From Candidatus Ferrigenium bremense (GTDB taxonomy: Bacteria > Pseudomonadota > Gammaproteobacteria > Burkholderiales > Gallionellaceae), in the NCBI GenBank assembly GCA_019449635.1, contig JAGRPI010000003.1, positions 1 to 64,000 on the forward strand: a stretch of 64,000 bases of DNA, read 5' to 3'. A model generated the notes under the pieces. It did no database searches, was not told where the DNA came from, and was given only the letters and a program-made list of their open reading frames with translations. This document shows positions 26,686 to 36,197 of this stretch, piece after piece. The position numbers were made by a program, and so were the translations under genes. Numbering within the stretch: the stretch's first letter is position 1; each line of letters opens with the position of its first letter.

Positions 26686-28190
26686 TGTTTCCTCTCGATC
26701 AATTGAACAAGCTCAAAGTGCCCGTCACGCGCCTGGTGACCGACAGCCGTGCGGTGCGGCAGGGCGATACCTTCGTCGCCTATCCGGGCGAAAAAACCGA
26801 TGGCCGGCAATTCATCGCACAGGCGATCGCGCAGGGGGCGAATGCGGTGATCTGGGAAGCGCAGCATTTTGCCTGGGATAACGCCTGGCAAATCCCCAAC
26901 CTCGCGGTGAGCGATCTGCGCCACAAGGCGGGATGGCTGGCGGACGCGGTGTATGGCGCGCCCTCCGAAAAGCTGTGGCTGGTCGGGGTCACCGGCACCA
27001 ACGGCAAGACCTCCACCAGCCACTGGATCGCCCATGCGCTGAACGATGCCGGGAAGAAATGCGCGCTGATCGGCACCCTTGGTAATGGATTCCTCGGGGG
27101 CAACGGTTTCGCCGGCACGCTGCTGGCCAGCGCCAATACCACGCCGGACGCGATCCGCGTGCATGGCCTGCTCGCGGATTACCTGCGCGCCGATGCACAG
27201 GCCGTGGCAATGGAAGTGTCCTCGCACGCGCTGGCACAGGGGCGGGTGAACGGCGTGCGCTTCGATGTGGCGCTGCTGACCAATTTGAGCCGCGACCATC
27301 TCGATTACCACGGCGATATGGAAAGCTACGCGGCGAGCAAGCGCAAGCTGTTCGACTGGGATCGACTGAAATATGCGGTGCTGAATCTCGACGATGCCTT
27401 CGGGGCGCAACTGGCCGAGCAACTGCAGGATGCATCCGTTGAGGCAATCGGCTACGGGCTGAGCGATGCCGCCTTGCAACTGGCCGAGCGCCTCGGCCTG
27501 CGCATGGTGTACGGCAACCTCGCGGAGATGAGCGGGCAGGGCTTGCGCCTGCAAGTGCATTCCAGCTGGGGAGCGGCGGCACTGGAATCCGCGCTGGTCG
27601 GACGCTTCAACGCGGCGAATTTGCTGGGTGCCCTGGCGGTGCTGCTGGTGAGCGGAGTCGGGTTGAACGAGGCGGCGCAGTCTTTGGGCAGGGTGCAGGC
27701 GGTGGCCGGGCGGATGCAGCGGCTGGGCGGGCCAGGGCAGCCGATAGTCATTGTGGACTATGCGCACACGCCGGACGCGCTGGAAAAAGTATTGCTGACA
27801 CTGCGCGAGGTCAGCGCCCCTTCAGGCGGCAAGCTGATCTGCGTATTCGGCTGCGGCGGAGACCGCGACCGCGGCAAGCGCGCCATGATGGGGCTGGTCG
27901 CCGAGAAATTTTCCGACCATTGCATTGTCACCAGCGACAACCCGCGCAGCGAAGATCCGCAGCGCATCATTGCCGAAATACTCGGCGGCATGACCGCGAA
28001 CCGCCACGAGGTCATCGTCGAACGCGCCACAGCCATAGTGCACGGCATCGGTCTGGCACGGCAACGCGATACCGTGCTGCTGGCCGGCAAGGGGCATGAG
28101 GATTACCAGGAAATCGACGGTGTGAAGCATCCGTTCAGCGATGTGGCGGTTGCCGAACAAGTGCTGCGGATGTGGAGGGCGCCGGCATGA
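26685..28190 (+). CDS. murE: UDP-MurNAc-tripeptide synthetase MurE
   Basis: A 501-residue Mur ligase adding the third amino acid to UDP-MurNAc-L-Ala-D-Glu. The P-loop is GVTGTNGKTS (about residues 105-114), with NLSRDHLDYHGDM and the C-terminal DNPRSEDP motif, which selects meso-diaminopimelate. No repeat insertion is visible in this gene, unlike its neighbours. The ATG overlaps the ftsI stop (TGATG) and the stop overlaps the murF ATG. Confidence 0.96.
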   Translation: MFPLDQLNKLKVPVTRLVTDSRAVRQGDTFVAYPGEKTDGRQFIAQAIAQGANAVIWEAQHFAWDNAWQIPNLAVSDLRHKAGWLADAVYGAPSEKLWLVGVTGTNGKTSTSHWIAHALNDAGKKCALIGTLGNGFLGGNGFAGTLLASANTTPDAIRVHGLLADYLRADAQAVAMEVSSHALAQGRVNGVRFDVALLTNLSRDHLDYHGDMESYAASKRKLFDWDRLKYAVLNLDDAFGAQLAEQLQDASVEAIGYGLSDAALQLAERLGLRMVYGNLAEMSGQGLRLQVHSSWGAAALESALVGRFNAANLLGALAVLLVSGVGLNEAAQSLGRVQAVAGRMQRLGGPGQPIVIVDYAHTPDALEKVLLTLREVSAPSGGKLICVFGCGGDRDRGKRAMMGLVAEKFSDHCIVTSDNPRSEDPQRIIAEILGGMTANRHEVIVERATAIVHGIGLARQRDTVLLAGKGHEDYQEIDGVKHPFSDVAVAEQVLRMWRAPA

Positions 28191-29689
28191 ACAGCTCGGG
28201 CATGATGCTGCTCTCGCAAGCCGCGCAAGTGCTGAATGGCCGGCTGGTCGGCCACGATGTGCGCTTCGCTGCGGTCTCGACCGACAGCCGGAAGATCAAG
28301 GCCGGCGATCTGTTCATCGCCTTGCGCGGCGAACATTTCGACGGCTACGAGTTTGTCGCGACCGCCGTGCAGTCCGGTGCCGCCGCGGCGATGGCCAACG
28401 CCGACAGCTACGAGGCGCGCCCTTCGCTTGCGCATCCCGAATCCCGAATCCCGAATCCTGATTTTCCGATCCTGATCGTGGAGGATACGCGCCTCGCGCT
28501 GGGGCAACTCGCGGCGTACTGGCGCGAGCAGTTCGACATCCCGCTGGCGGCGATCACCGGCAGCAACGGCAAGACCACGGTGAAGGAAATGCTCACCGGC
28601 ATCCTGCGCGCGGCGGCAGGCAGCGATAACGCGGTGTTGGCCACCCAGGGCAATTTCAACAACGACATCGGCATGCCGCTGACCCTGCTGCAATTGAATG
28701 CGCGGCATCGCTATGCCGTGATCGAGATGGGCATGAACCATCCCGGCGAAATCGATTACCTGACGCATATCGCCCGTCCGGATGTCGCGCTGATCACCAA
28801 TGCCAGCGGTGCGCATCTGGCAGGACTGGGTTCGGTGCTGGCAGTTGCGCATGCAAAAGGTGAAATCTTTGCCGGGCTCAAGCATCAGGGAATCGCAGTG
28901 ATCAATGCCGATGATGACCATGCGCCGCTTTGGCGGACGCTTGCCGGCTCGCACCCGTTGCTTGAATTCGGTCTGGGCGGCATGACACGGTGTGCGCAAG
29001 CCGACGTGACCGGGGGATGGCAGCCGCAAGGTGCCGGGCTGCAGCTGGACGCACATACCCCGTCGGGAGATTTCAGCGCGGATCTGCAAGTGCCCGGCGC
29101 GCACAACGCGCGCAACGCATTGGCGGCAACCGCCGCAGCGATCGCGTTGAATGTGCCGCTGGAAGTCATCGCCATGGGACTGGAAAGATTCGTCGGCGTA
29201 GCCGGGCGTCTGCAGCGCAAGGCCGCGCGGCATGGCGCGGTATTGATCGACGACACCTATAACGCCAATCCTGCCTCGATGCGCGCTGCGATCGGCGTCC
29301 TGGCAGAGGCCAAAGGCAAGCGTGTGATGGTGATGGGCGATATGGGCGAATTGGGCGATGACGCCGTCATGCTCCACGCCGGAATCGGCACCGAGGCTCG
29401 CAGCGCCGGGATCGAGAAATTCCTTGCGCTGGGCGCGTTGAGCGTCAACGCAGTGCGCTCTTTCGGCTGCGGCGCGGAACATTTCGAGCGCATCGAGGAT
29501 CTGCAGAAAGCATTGGAAGAAGAACTGGACGAGGATACCACCGTGCTGGTGAAGGGTTCGCGCTTCATGAAAATGGAGCGCGTGGTGCAGTATCTGGAGA
29601 GTGGTGAGTTGGAAGTGGGGAGTGGAAAACCCGCCTCCCGCTCACCACTTTCCACTCCCCACTTACCAAAGGAAAAAAAATGTTGCTAG
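28187..29689 (+). CDS. murF: UDP-MurNAc-pentapeptide synthetase MurF, with repeat-derived segments
   Basis: A 500-residue Mur ligase adding D-Ala-D-Ala. P-loop [13 protein letters not shown], then [29 protein letters not shown] and [15 protein letters not shown] chose the ATG at 28187 (ATGA overlap with murE). Two parts look foreign: residues about 80-96 ([17 protein letters not shown]), encoded by four ATCCCGA-type heptamers, and the last 27 or so residues after VVQYLE ([15 protein letters not shown] and on), encoded by a 16-bp perfect hairpin. The catalytic core is intact. The stop overlaps mraY by 10 bases. Confidence 0.95.
   Translation: MNSSGMMLLSQAAQVLNGRLVGHDVRFAAVSTDSRKIKAGDLFIALRGEHFDGYEFVATAVQSGAAAAMANADSYEARPSLAHPESRIPNPDFPILIVEDTRLALGQLAAYWREQFDIPLAAITGSNGKTTVKEMLTGILRAAAGSDNAVLATQGNFNNDIGMPLTLLQLNARHRYAVIEMGMNHPGEIDYLTHIARPDVALITNASGAHLAGLGSVLAVAHAKGEIFAGLKHQGIAVINADDDHAPLWRTLAGSHPLLEFGLGGMTRCAQADVTGGWQPQGAGLQLDAHTPSGDFSADLQVPGAHNARNALAATAAAIALNVPLEVIAMGLERFVGVAGRLQRKAARHGAVLIDDTYNANPASMRAAIGVLAEAKGKRVMVMGDMGELGDDAVMLHAGIGTEARSAGIEKFLALGALSVNAVRSFGCGAEHFERIEDLQKALEEELDEDTTVLVKGSRFMKMERVVQYLESGELEVGSGKPASRSPLSTPHLPKEKKCC
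28434..28461. repeat. Heptamer tandem repeat inside murF
   Basis: ATCCCGA occurs three times in tandem and once as ATCCTGA, 28 bases in all. It is translated in frame as part of the murF N-domain linker. Confidence 0.9.
29613..29664. repeat. Perfect 16-bp hairpin at the murF 3' end
   Basis: AAGTGGGGAGTGGAAA (29613-29628) pairs with TTTCCACTCCCCACTT (29649-29664), loop 20 bases. It encodes the murF tail and ends 15 bases before the mraY ATG. Related GTGGGAAGTGGGGAGT words occur at the murB 3' end and at an acyltransferase 3' end. Confidence 0.92.
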
Positions 29690-30765
29690 CATTCGCACAA
29701 TGGCTCGCACAGGACGTCAGGTTCTTCAGCGTGTTCAATTACATCACGCTGCGCGCCGTGCTGGCGGCGATGACCGCACTGTTCATTTCGTTCCTGGTCG
29801 GCCCGGCGATGATCCGCAAGCTGACCGCCTACAAGATCGGTCAATCGGTGCGCAACGACGGGCCGCAGACGCATCTGGTCAAGGCCGGCACGCCGACGAT
29901 GGGCGGCGCGCTGATCCTCACATCGATCGCGATCACCACGTTGCTGTGGGGCGATCTGCACAATCATTACGTGTGGGTGGTGCTGCTCACCACGCTGGGT
30001 TTCGGCGTGATCGGCTGGGTGGACGATTACCGCAAGGTGGTGCATCGCAACCCCAAGGGGCTGTCGGCCAGGGCCAAGATGTCCTGGCAATCGATCATCG
30101 CGCTGCTGGTCGGCATCTATCTATGGAACGCCGCTAGCCTGCCCGCACATACCGAACTCATCGTGCCCTTCATGAAATTCCTGGTATTCCCGCTCCCGGC
30201 ATTCCTGTTCATCGTGCTGGCCTATCTGGTCATCGTCGGCACCAGCAACGCGGTGAATCTGACCGACGGACTGGACGGGCTGGCCATCATGCCGACCGTG
30301 CTGGTAAGCGGTGCGCTGGCGATCTTCGCCTACGTGGCGGGCAATGTGGTGTTCTCGAAATATCTCGGCATCCCTTACATCCCGGGTGCGGGCGAACTGG
30401 CGATATTTTGCAGTGCGATTGCCGGCGCCGGGCTGGCTTTCCTGTGGTTCAACGCCTATCCCGCCGAAGTGTTCATGGGCGATGTCGGCGCGCTGGCGCT
30501 CGGTGCGGCGCTCGGCGTCGTGGCGGTGATCGTGCGCCAGGAACTGGTGCTGTTCATCATGGGCGGCGTGTTCGTGGTCGAAGCGGTGTCGGTGATGATC
30601 CAGGTGGCCTCATTCAAGCTCACCGGCAAGCGCGTGTTCAGGATGGCGCCGCTGCACCACCACTATGAATTGAAGGGCTGGAAAGAGACCCAGGTCGTGG
30701 TTCGTTTCTGGATCATCACGATGCTGCTGGTATTGGTCGGGTTGGCGACGTTGAAGTTGCGATAG
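29680..30765 (+). CDS. mraY: Phospho-MurNAc-pentapeptide transferase MraY
   Basis: A 361-residue, ten-segment membrane enzyme that makes lipid I from UDP-MurNAc-pentapeptide and undecaprenyl phosphate. It has [12 protein letters not shown], the DDYRKV aspartates, [16 protein letters not shown] and [14 protein letters not shown], plus the HHHYE region ([12 protein letters not shown]). AAAGGA precedes the ATG. Its TAG stop lies in the left arm of the following repeat. Confidence 0.97.
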   Translation: MLLAFAQWLAQDVRFFSVFNYITLRAVLAAMTALFISFLVGPAMIRKLTAYKIGQSVRNDGPQTHLVKAGTPTMGGALILTSIAITTLLWGDLHNHYVWVVLLTTLGFGVIGWVDDYRKVVHRNPKGLSARAKMSWQSIIALLVGIYLWNAASLPAHTELIVPFMKFLVFPLPAFLFIVLAYLVIVGTSNAVNLTDGLDGLAIMPTVLVSGALAIFAYVAGNVVFSKYLGIPYIPGAGELAIFCSAIAGAGLAFLWFNAYPAEVFMGDVGALALGAALGVVAVIVRQELVLFIMGGVFVVEAVSVMIQVASFKLTGKRVFRMAPLHHHYELKGWKETQVVVRFWIITMLLVLVGLATLKLR

Positions 30766-30823
30766 ACGTAAGTAGGAAGACGTAAGACATAAGTTGGGGT
30801 GGATTTACTAACAACTTACGTCT
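30764..30823. repeat. GACGTAAGT inverted repeat between mraY and murD
   Basis: AGACGTAAGT (30764-30773) pairs perfectly with ACTTACGTCT (30814-30823); an extra AGACGTAAGAC word lies between. It covers the mraY stop codon and ends 14 bases before the murD ribosome-binding site. Confidence 0.88.
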
Positions 30824-30846
30824 AACGGCTGTATTTAGGAGAAACA

Positions 30847-32343
30847 TTGAAACAATGGGCTGACAAATTCGTGCTGGTGCTCGGTCTCGGCGAGACCGGG
30901 CTCTCGCTCGCACGCTGGCTGAGTGCGCAGGGCGCGCGCCTGCGCGTCGCGGACAGCCGCAGTGAGCCGCCCGGTCTGGCCGAAGCCGGCCGGTATGTCG
31001 CGGCCGCGCAGATTTTTTGCGGCGCATTCGGCGATGCCTTGTTTGAAGACATCGATCTGATCGCCATCAGCCCGGGCGTGCCGCTGCGCGATCCTTTTGT
31101 GCAGCGTGCCATCGCGCGCGGCATTCCGGTGGTTGGTGATATCGAGCTGTTTGCGCAACATATCAATAACTCGCTGTCCCCCCTCTCCCCAACCCTGGGT
31201 GAAACAACTAGCCATTCGACTAGGCTGCAAACGACCGCAGCCAAGTCGCTGGTTATCTCCCACGAGGGGAGAGGGAGCAAACGAGAAGGGCGTCCTTTGA
31301 TCCTCGCGATTACCGGCGCGAACGGCAAGACCACCGTGACCAGCATGGTGGAACATCTGTGCAAGGCGGCGGGCAAGGATGCCGTCGCGGCAGGCAACAT
31401 CTCCCCTGCGGTGCTGGACGTGGTTCTGGCGCGCGGCGCTAACCAGCCGGAAATATGGGTGCTGGAATTGTCCAGCTTCCAGCTCGAAACGACCGCAACG
31501 CTGAATGCCGATGCGGCGACGGTACTCAACATCAGCGAAGACCATCTCGACCGCTATGCCGGTATCAATGAATACGCGGCGGCCAAGGCGCGCATCTTTG
31601 CGGGCTGCGAAGTGCAGGTGCTGAACCGCGACGATGCGCGCAGCATGGGCATGGCGCGCGCCGGTAGCAAGGTGGTTACCTTTGGCCTGAACCTGCCCGG
31701 CAGCGCAAACGATTTTGGCATTGAAAAAGCGGGGAATGAAACCTGGCTGAAACTGGGCGGCGAGCGACTGCTCAATGCAGACGAGTTGCAGATCGCGGGA
31801 TTGCACAACGTCGCCAACGCATTGGCCGCGCTGGCATTGTGCCGTGCGATCGATCTGCCGATGCCGGTGTTGCTCGACGCATTGCGCAGCTTCAGGGGAT
31901 TGCCGCATCGCGTGGAGCGCGTGGCCGAGATCGACGGCGTGCTCTATTACGACGATTCCAAAGGGACCAATGTCGGCGCGACGGTCGCCGCCCTCGAAGG
32001 GCTGGGGCGGCGAGTGGTGCTGATCGCGGGCGGCGAGGGTAAGGGGCAGGATTTCGCGCCGCTCAGGCCGGCCGTGACGCGGCATGCGCGCGCGGTGGTG
32101 CTGATCGGGCGGGATGCGCCGCTGATCGCGTCGGCGCTGGAGGGCTGCGGCGTACCGGTGCTGTATGCCAGCAACATGAGCGAGGCGGTGCGGCAGGCCG
32201 CGCAACTCGCGCAATCGGGCGATGCGGTGCTGCTGTCGCCGGCTTGCGCCAGCTTCGACATGTTCCACAACTACGCGCATCGTGCCGAGATGTTTGTGGA
32301 AGCGGTGCATGAGTTGATCAAGGAGGCCGCATGGTCTCGCTGA
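30847..32343 (+). CDS. murD: UDP-MurNAc-L-Ala:D-Glu ligase MurD with a repeat insertion
   Basis: A 498-residue MurD, about 40 residues longer than usual. It starts at TTG (30847) with AGGAG five bases upstream ([17 protein letters not shown]). Between [11 protein letters not shown] and the P-loop [13 protein letters not shown], where the family has about seven residues, it carries about 40 extra ([20 protein letters not shown] and [20 protein letters not shown]). These are encoded by a palindromic element related to intergenic copies at 10.8 and 14.4 kb. The reading frame and the catalytic motifs ([31 protein letters not shown]) are intact. Its 3' end overlaps ftsW. Confidence 0.95.
   Translation: MKQWADKFVLVLGLGETGLSLARWLSAQGARLRVADSRSEPPGLAEAGRYVAAAQIFCGAFGDALFEDIDLIAISPGVPLRDPFVQRAIARGIPVVGDIELFAQHINNSLSPLSPTLGETTSHSTRLQTTAAKSLVISHEGRGSKREGRPLILAITGANGKTTVTSMVEHLCKAAGKDAVAAGNISPAVLDVVLARGANQPEIWVLELSSFQLETTATLNADAATVLNISEDHLDRYAGINEYAAAKARIFAGCEVQVLNRDDARSMGMARAGSKVVTFGLNLPGSANDFGIEKAGNETWLKLGGERLLNADELQIAGLHNVANALAALALCRAIDLPMPVLLDALRSFRGLPHRVERVAEIDGVLYYDDSKGTNVGATVAALEGLGRRVVLIAGGEGKGQDFAPLRPAVTRHARAVVLIGRDAPLIASALEGCGVPVLYASNMSEAVRQAAQLAQSGDAVLLSPACASFDMFHNYAHRAEMFVEAVHELIKEAAWSR
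31171..31287. repeat. Nested palindromic element in frame inside murD
   Basis: Outer arms CCCTCTCCCC (31181-31190) and GGGGAGAGGG (31266-31275) are perfect. Inner arms CTAGCCATTCGACTAGGCTG (31208-31227) and CAGCCAAGTCGCTGG (31238-31252) pair with one bulge. The inner part belongs to the family at 10765 and 14350; the outer part to the CCCTCTCCC family. No stop codon arises in the murD frame. Confidence 0.92.
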
Positions 32344-33548
32344 TGACTACCAGGGATATGCAGGCTGGCGCACGGGAGCCTCGCCGTCCTTACGCTGTCA
32401 AGACGCGTACCCGTCCGCCGCAGGCGCAGTTCGACGAGTTGCTGATCTGGGCATTGATCGCGCTGCTCGCGCTCGGGCTGGTGATGGTGTATTCCGCCTC
32501 GATCGCCACGGCGGAAGCCGGCAGATTCACCGGTTACCAGCCGACTTATTATCTGTTGCGGCATAGCGTGTTCATCGCCGCGGGATTGCTTGCCGGGTTG
32601 CTCGCCTTTCAGGTGCCGGTGCAGTTATGGCAGAACTATGCACCCTACCTGTTCCTGACCGGGGTGGTGTTGCTGGTGCTGGTGCTGATCCCGGGCATCG
32701 GGCGCGAAGTCAACGGCAGCCGCCGCTGGCTGTCGCTGCTCGTCGTCAATCTGCAGCCCTCCGAACTGATGAAGTTGTTTGCCGTGCTGTATGCCGCCAG
32801 TTATACGGTGCGCAAGGCGAAGGTGAAAGGCACCTTCGTCAAGGCGTTCGTGCCGATGTTCGCCGTGATGGCGCTGGTCGGCAGCCTGCTGCTGCTGGAG
32901 CCGGACATGGGCGCGTTCGTAGTGATCTGCACCATTGCCCTCGGCACGCTGTGGCTGGGCGGTTTCAATCTCAAGGTGTTCGCCGGGCTGGTCGTGACCC
33001 TGCCGCTGGCGTTCGCCGCATTGATCCTTTCCTCGCCGTACCGCATGCAGCGAGTCATCGGCTTCATGGACCCGTGGTCCGACCCGTACGGCAAGGGCTA
33101 CCAACTGAGCCATGCGCTGATCGCCTTCGGGCGCGGCGAATGGTTCGGCGTGGGTCTGGGCGGCAGCGTGGAAAAACTGTTCTATCTGCCCGAGGCGCAT
33201 ACCGACTTCCTGATGGCGGTGATCGCCGAAGAGCTGGGGCTGGCCGGCATCACGGCAGTCCTCGCGCTGTTCGCGCTGCTGGTGGTGCGCGCCTTCCAGA
33301 TCGGCCGCCATGCCGCCTTTCTCGAACGCAATTTTTCCGCGCTGGCCGCGCAGGGCATCGGCGTGTGGCTCGGCATGCAGGCGATGATCAACATCGGCGT
33401 GAACATGGGCGTGCTGCCGACCAAGGGGCTGACCCTGCCGTTCCTCAGCTTCGGTGGCAGCGGCCTGGTGGTGAACTGTATCGCCGCCGCCATCTTGCTC
33501 CGCATCGATTGGGAGAATCGTCGCATCGCCCGGGGGTTGCCGGTATGA
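32331..33548 (+). CDS. ftsW: Septal peptidoglycan polymerase FtsW
   Basis: A 405-residue SEDS-family glycosyltransferase with about ten membrane segments that polymerises lipid II at the septum with FtsI. Landmarks are [78 protein letters not shown] and [17 protein letters not shown] precedes the ATG at 32331, which overlaps the murD end by 13 bases. Confidence 0.97.
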   Translation: MVSLMTTRDMQAGAREPRRPYAVKTRTRPPQAQFDELLIWALIALLALGLVMVYSASIATAEAGRFTGYQPTYYLLRHSVFIAAGLLAGLLAFQVPVQLWQNYAPYLFLTGVVLLVLVLIPGIGREVNGSRRWLSLLVVNLQPSELMKLFAVLYAASYTVRKAKVKGTFVKAFVPMFAVMALVGSLLLLEPDMGAFVVICTIALGTLWLGGFNLKVFAGLVVTLPLAFAALILSSPYRMQRVIGFMDPWSDPYGKGYQLSHALIAFGRGEWFGVGLGGSVEKLFYLPEAHTDFLMAVIAEELGLAGITAVLALFALLVVRAFQIGRHAAFLERNFSALAAQGIGVWLGMQAMINIGVNMGVLPTKGLTLPFLSFGGSGLVVNCIAAAILLRIDWENRRIARGLPV

Positions 33549-33558
33549 AAAACGTATT

Positions 33559-33644
33559 AGCCACGGATGAACACGGATACACACAGATGAACACCGAACA
33601 TGATGGTGGGGTCGTCCGTGCTTCATCCGTGCTCATCCGTGGCT
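33559..33644. repeat. CCACGGATGAACAC inverted repeat between ftsW and murG
   Basis: GCCACGGATGAACACGGAT (33560-33578) pairs, one mismatch, with ATCCGTGCTCATCCGTGGC (33625-33643). It is the same family as the element at 19486-19617 and makes up most of the 118-base gap before murG. Confidence 0.9.
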
Positions 33645-33666
33645 CAATTTTGATTGAGGTTATGCG

Positions 33667-34731
33667 ATGAGCCGCTCCATCCTCATCATGGCAGGCGGCA
33701 CCGGCGGACACATCATGCCGGGGCTGGCGGTCGCCGACATCCTGCGCGCGCAGGGCTGGCAGGTGACCTGGCTGGGCGCGCCGGGCAGCATGGAGGCGGA
33801 ACTGGTGCCGAAGCACGGCTACGGCATGGCATGGGTGCGTTTTTCCGGTGTGCGCGGCAAAGGAATTTTGCGCAAATCGGCCCTGCCGTTCAACCTGCTG
33901 GCCGCGCTGTGGCAAAGCGCAGCCGCGATATTCCGCCACCGGCCCGACGTGGTGCTGGGCATGGGCGGTTACATCACTTTTCCCGGCGGAATGATGGCGG
34001 CCTTGCTGCGCCGCCCGCTGGTAGTCCACGAACAGAACTCCATCGCCGGACTGAGCAACAGGGTGCTGGCGCGCATCGCGCAAAAGACGCTGAGCGGCTT
34101 TCCCGATGTGCTGCCGAAGGCGATCTGGTGCGGCAACCCGGTGCGCAGCAGCATCGCCGGATTGCCCGACCCGCAAACGCGCTATGCGGCGCGCAGCGGC
34201 AGGCTGAACGTGCTGGTGGTAGGCGGCAGCCTCGGGGCGAGGGCGCTCAACGAGGCCATGCCGCAGGCGCTCGCGTTGCTGCCGGAAGAGATACGCCCAA
34301 GTGTCGTTCACCAGACCGGCAAGCAGCATTTTGCCGCTGTGCAGGAGTTGTACCGTCAGGCCGGCGTGCCGGCCGACATCCGCCCCTTCCTCGACGACAT
34401 GGCCGGCAGCTACGCGAATGCCGATGTGGTGATCTGCCGCGCCGGCGCATTGACCGTTGCGGAGCTGGCGGCGGCGGGCGTGGCGAGCATCCTGATCCCG
34501 TTCCCGTTTGCGGTGGACGATCACCAGACGCACAACGCGCGCTTCCTCTCCGAGCGCGGCGCGGCGGTCTTGCTGCCGCAGACGGAGTTGAGTGCGGAGA
34601 AGCTGGCGCAGTTGCTGCGCGGATTGGATCGCGAAAAATTAGCGGCGATGGCACAGCAGGCGCGCGGCGTGGCCAAGCCCGATGCGGCGCAACGAGTCGC
34701 GCAGGTATGCGCAGAACTGGCTGAAATATGA
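33667..34731 (+). CDS. murG: UDP-GlcNAc:lipid I transferase MurG
   Basis: A 354-residue GT28 glycosyltransferase that makes lipid II on the inner face of the membrane. It has [57 protein letters not shown] and [20 protein letters not shown] stands upstream of the ATG at 33667, after the repeat. The 3' end overlaps murC by four bases. Confidence 0.97.
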   Translation: MSRSILIMAGGTGGHIMPGLAVADILRAQGWQVTWLGAPGSMEAELVPKHGYGMAWVRFSGVRGKGILRKSALPFNLLAALWQSAAAIFRHRPDVVLGMGGYITFPGGMMAALLRRPLVVHEQNSIAGLSNRVLARIAQKTLSGFPDVLPKAIWCGNPVRSSIAGLPDPQTRYAARSGRLNVLVVGGSLGARALNEAMPQALALLPEEIRPSVVHQTGKQHFAAVQELYRQAGVPADIRPFLDDMAGSYANADVVICRAGALTVAELAAAGVASILIPFPFAVDDHQTHNARFLSERGAAVLLPQTELSAEKLAQLLRGLDREKLAAMAQQARGVAKPDAAQRVAQVCAELAEI

Positions 34732-36197
34732 AGCACAAGGTCAAACATCTGCATTTCGTCGGCATCGGCGGCTCCGGCATGAACGGCATCGCCGAAGTGC
34801 TGCTGAACCTCGGCTTCCAGGTCAGCGGCTCCGACCTCGGCGAAAACGTAGCCACACAACGCCTCAGGCAACTCGGTGCGACGGTGTATCTCGGCCATGC
34901 CGAACAGCATCTCACCGACGCCGATGCGGTGGTTATTTCGACCGCGGTCGGCAAGGACAACCCCGAAGTGCTGGCGGCGCGCGCGCGCCGCATCCCGGTG
35001 GTGCCGCGCGCGATGATGCTGGCGGAACTGATGCGCCTGCGCCAGGGCATCGCGGTAGCGGGCACGCACGGCAAGACCACCACCACCTCGCTGGCCGCCA
35101 GCGTGCTGGCCAAGGGCGGTTTCGACCCCACCTTCGTGATCGGCGGCAAGCTCAACAGTAGCGGCGCCAATGCCAGGCTCGGTACCGGAGAATTCATCGT
35201 CGCCGAGGCCGACGAATCGGATGCGTCGTTCCTGTACCTGCAGCCGATCCTCGCGGTGATCACCAACATCGACGCCGATCACATGGAGACCTACGGCCAC
35301 GACTTCGGCAGGCTCAAGCAGGCGTTCGTGGACTTCGTCGAACACCTGCCGTTCTACGGCATGGCGATGCTGTGCATCGACGATGCCAACGTGCGCGAGA
35401 TCCTGCCGCGCATCAGCAAGCCGGTATGCACTTATGGTTTTGGCGAGGGCGCGCAGGTCCGCGCGGTGAACGTGCGCCATCAGGGCGGGCAGATGCGCTT
35501 CACCGCCGAGTGCCGCCAGAACGGCACTCCGAAAGACCTGGACATCGTCCTCAACCTGGCCGGGGCGCACAACGTGCTGAACGCGCTCGCCGCGATCGCG
35601 ATCGGGCTGGAGGTGGGCGTGGCGGACGACGCCATCGTGGCCGCCTTGGCCGAGTTCCAGGGCGTGGGGCGGAGGTTCCAGCGGTATGGGGAGATTGCGT
35701 TGGCCGAAAACCCTCTCTCCAACTCTCTCCCGCCTGCGGGAGAGAGTGCGATCGTTTCCTCTTCCAAAGGCGGAAGAGGCAGCTTTACTTTGATCGACGA
35801 CTACGGCCACCACCCGGTGGAAATGGCCGCCACGCTGAATGCGGCGCGCGGCGCTTTCCCCGGCAGGCGGCTGGTGCTGGCCTTTCAGCCGCACCGCTAC
35901 ACGCGCACCCGCGACCTGTTCGAGGATTTCGTCAAGGTGCTGCGCGGCGTGGACGCGCTGCTGCTGGCGGAAGTCTATGCGGCGGGAGAGCCGCCCATCG
36001 TCGCGGCGGACGGGCGCGCGCTGATGCATGCGTTGCGCGTCGCCGGGCAGGACAAGGCGGTGTTCGTCGAGAACATCCGGGATATGCCGCAGGCCGTCAT
36101 GCAGATGGCGCGCGACGGCGATGTGGTGATCACGATGGGCGCGGGCTCGATCGGCAGCGTGCCCGGCGCGCTGATGCAAATGAACAACCAGCCATGA
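34728..36197 (+). CDS. murC: UDP-MurNAc:L-Ala ligase MurC with a repeat insertion
   Basis: A 489-residue MurC, about 20 longer than typical. Domains are the UDP-binding N-terminus ([14 protein letters not shown]), the ATPase ([34 protein letters not shown]) and the C-terminal domain ([30 protein letters not shown]). Between [11 protein letters not shown] and [10 protein letters not shown] it has about 25 extra residues ([20 protein letters not shown] and on) encoded by two perfect hairpins. The junction is the domain 2/3 boundary, a place likely to tolerate insertion. The stop overlaps the murB ATG. Confidence 0.95.
   Translation: MKHKVKHLHFVGIGGSGMNGIAEVLLNLGFQVSGSDLGENVATQRLRQLGATVYLGHAEQHLTDADAVVISTAVGKDNPEVLAARARRIPVVPRAMMLAELMRLRQGIAVAGTHGKTTTTSLAASVLAKGGFDPTFVIGGKLNSSGANARLGTGEFIVAEADESDASFLYLQPILAVITNIDADHMETYGHDFGRLKQAFVDFVEHLPFYGMAMLCIDDANVREILPRISKPVCTYGFGEGAQVRAVNVRHQGGQMRFTAECRQNGTPKDLDIVLNLAGAHNVLNALAAIAIGLEVGVADDAIVAALAEFQGVGRRFQRYGEIALAENPLSNSLPPAGESAIVSSSKGGRGSFTLIDDYGHHPVEMAATLNAARGAFPGRRLVLAFQPHRYTRTRDLFEDFVKVLRGVDALLLAEVYAAGEPPIVAADGRALMHALRVAGQDKAVFVENIRDMPQAVMQMARDGDVVITMGAGSIGSVPGALMQMNNQP
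35704..35783. repeat. Double-hairpin palindromic element in frame inside murC
   Basis: ACTCTCTCCCGC (35722-35733) pairs with GCGGGAGAGAGT (35736-35747), 12 bp perfect. CCTCTTCC (35758-35765) pairs with GGAAGAGG (35772-35779), 8 bp perfect. The first is the CCCTCTCCC-family palindrome with paired changes. Confidence 0.92.

Noticed and set aside
34521-36179. A 552-residue minus-strand frame opposite murC
   Set aside because: Shadow frame with low-complexity composition; murC is certain on the plus strand.
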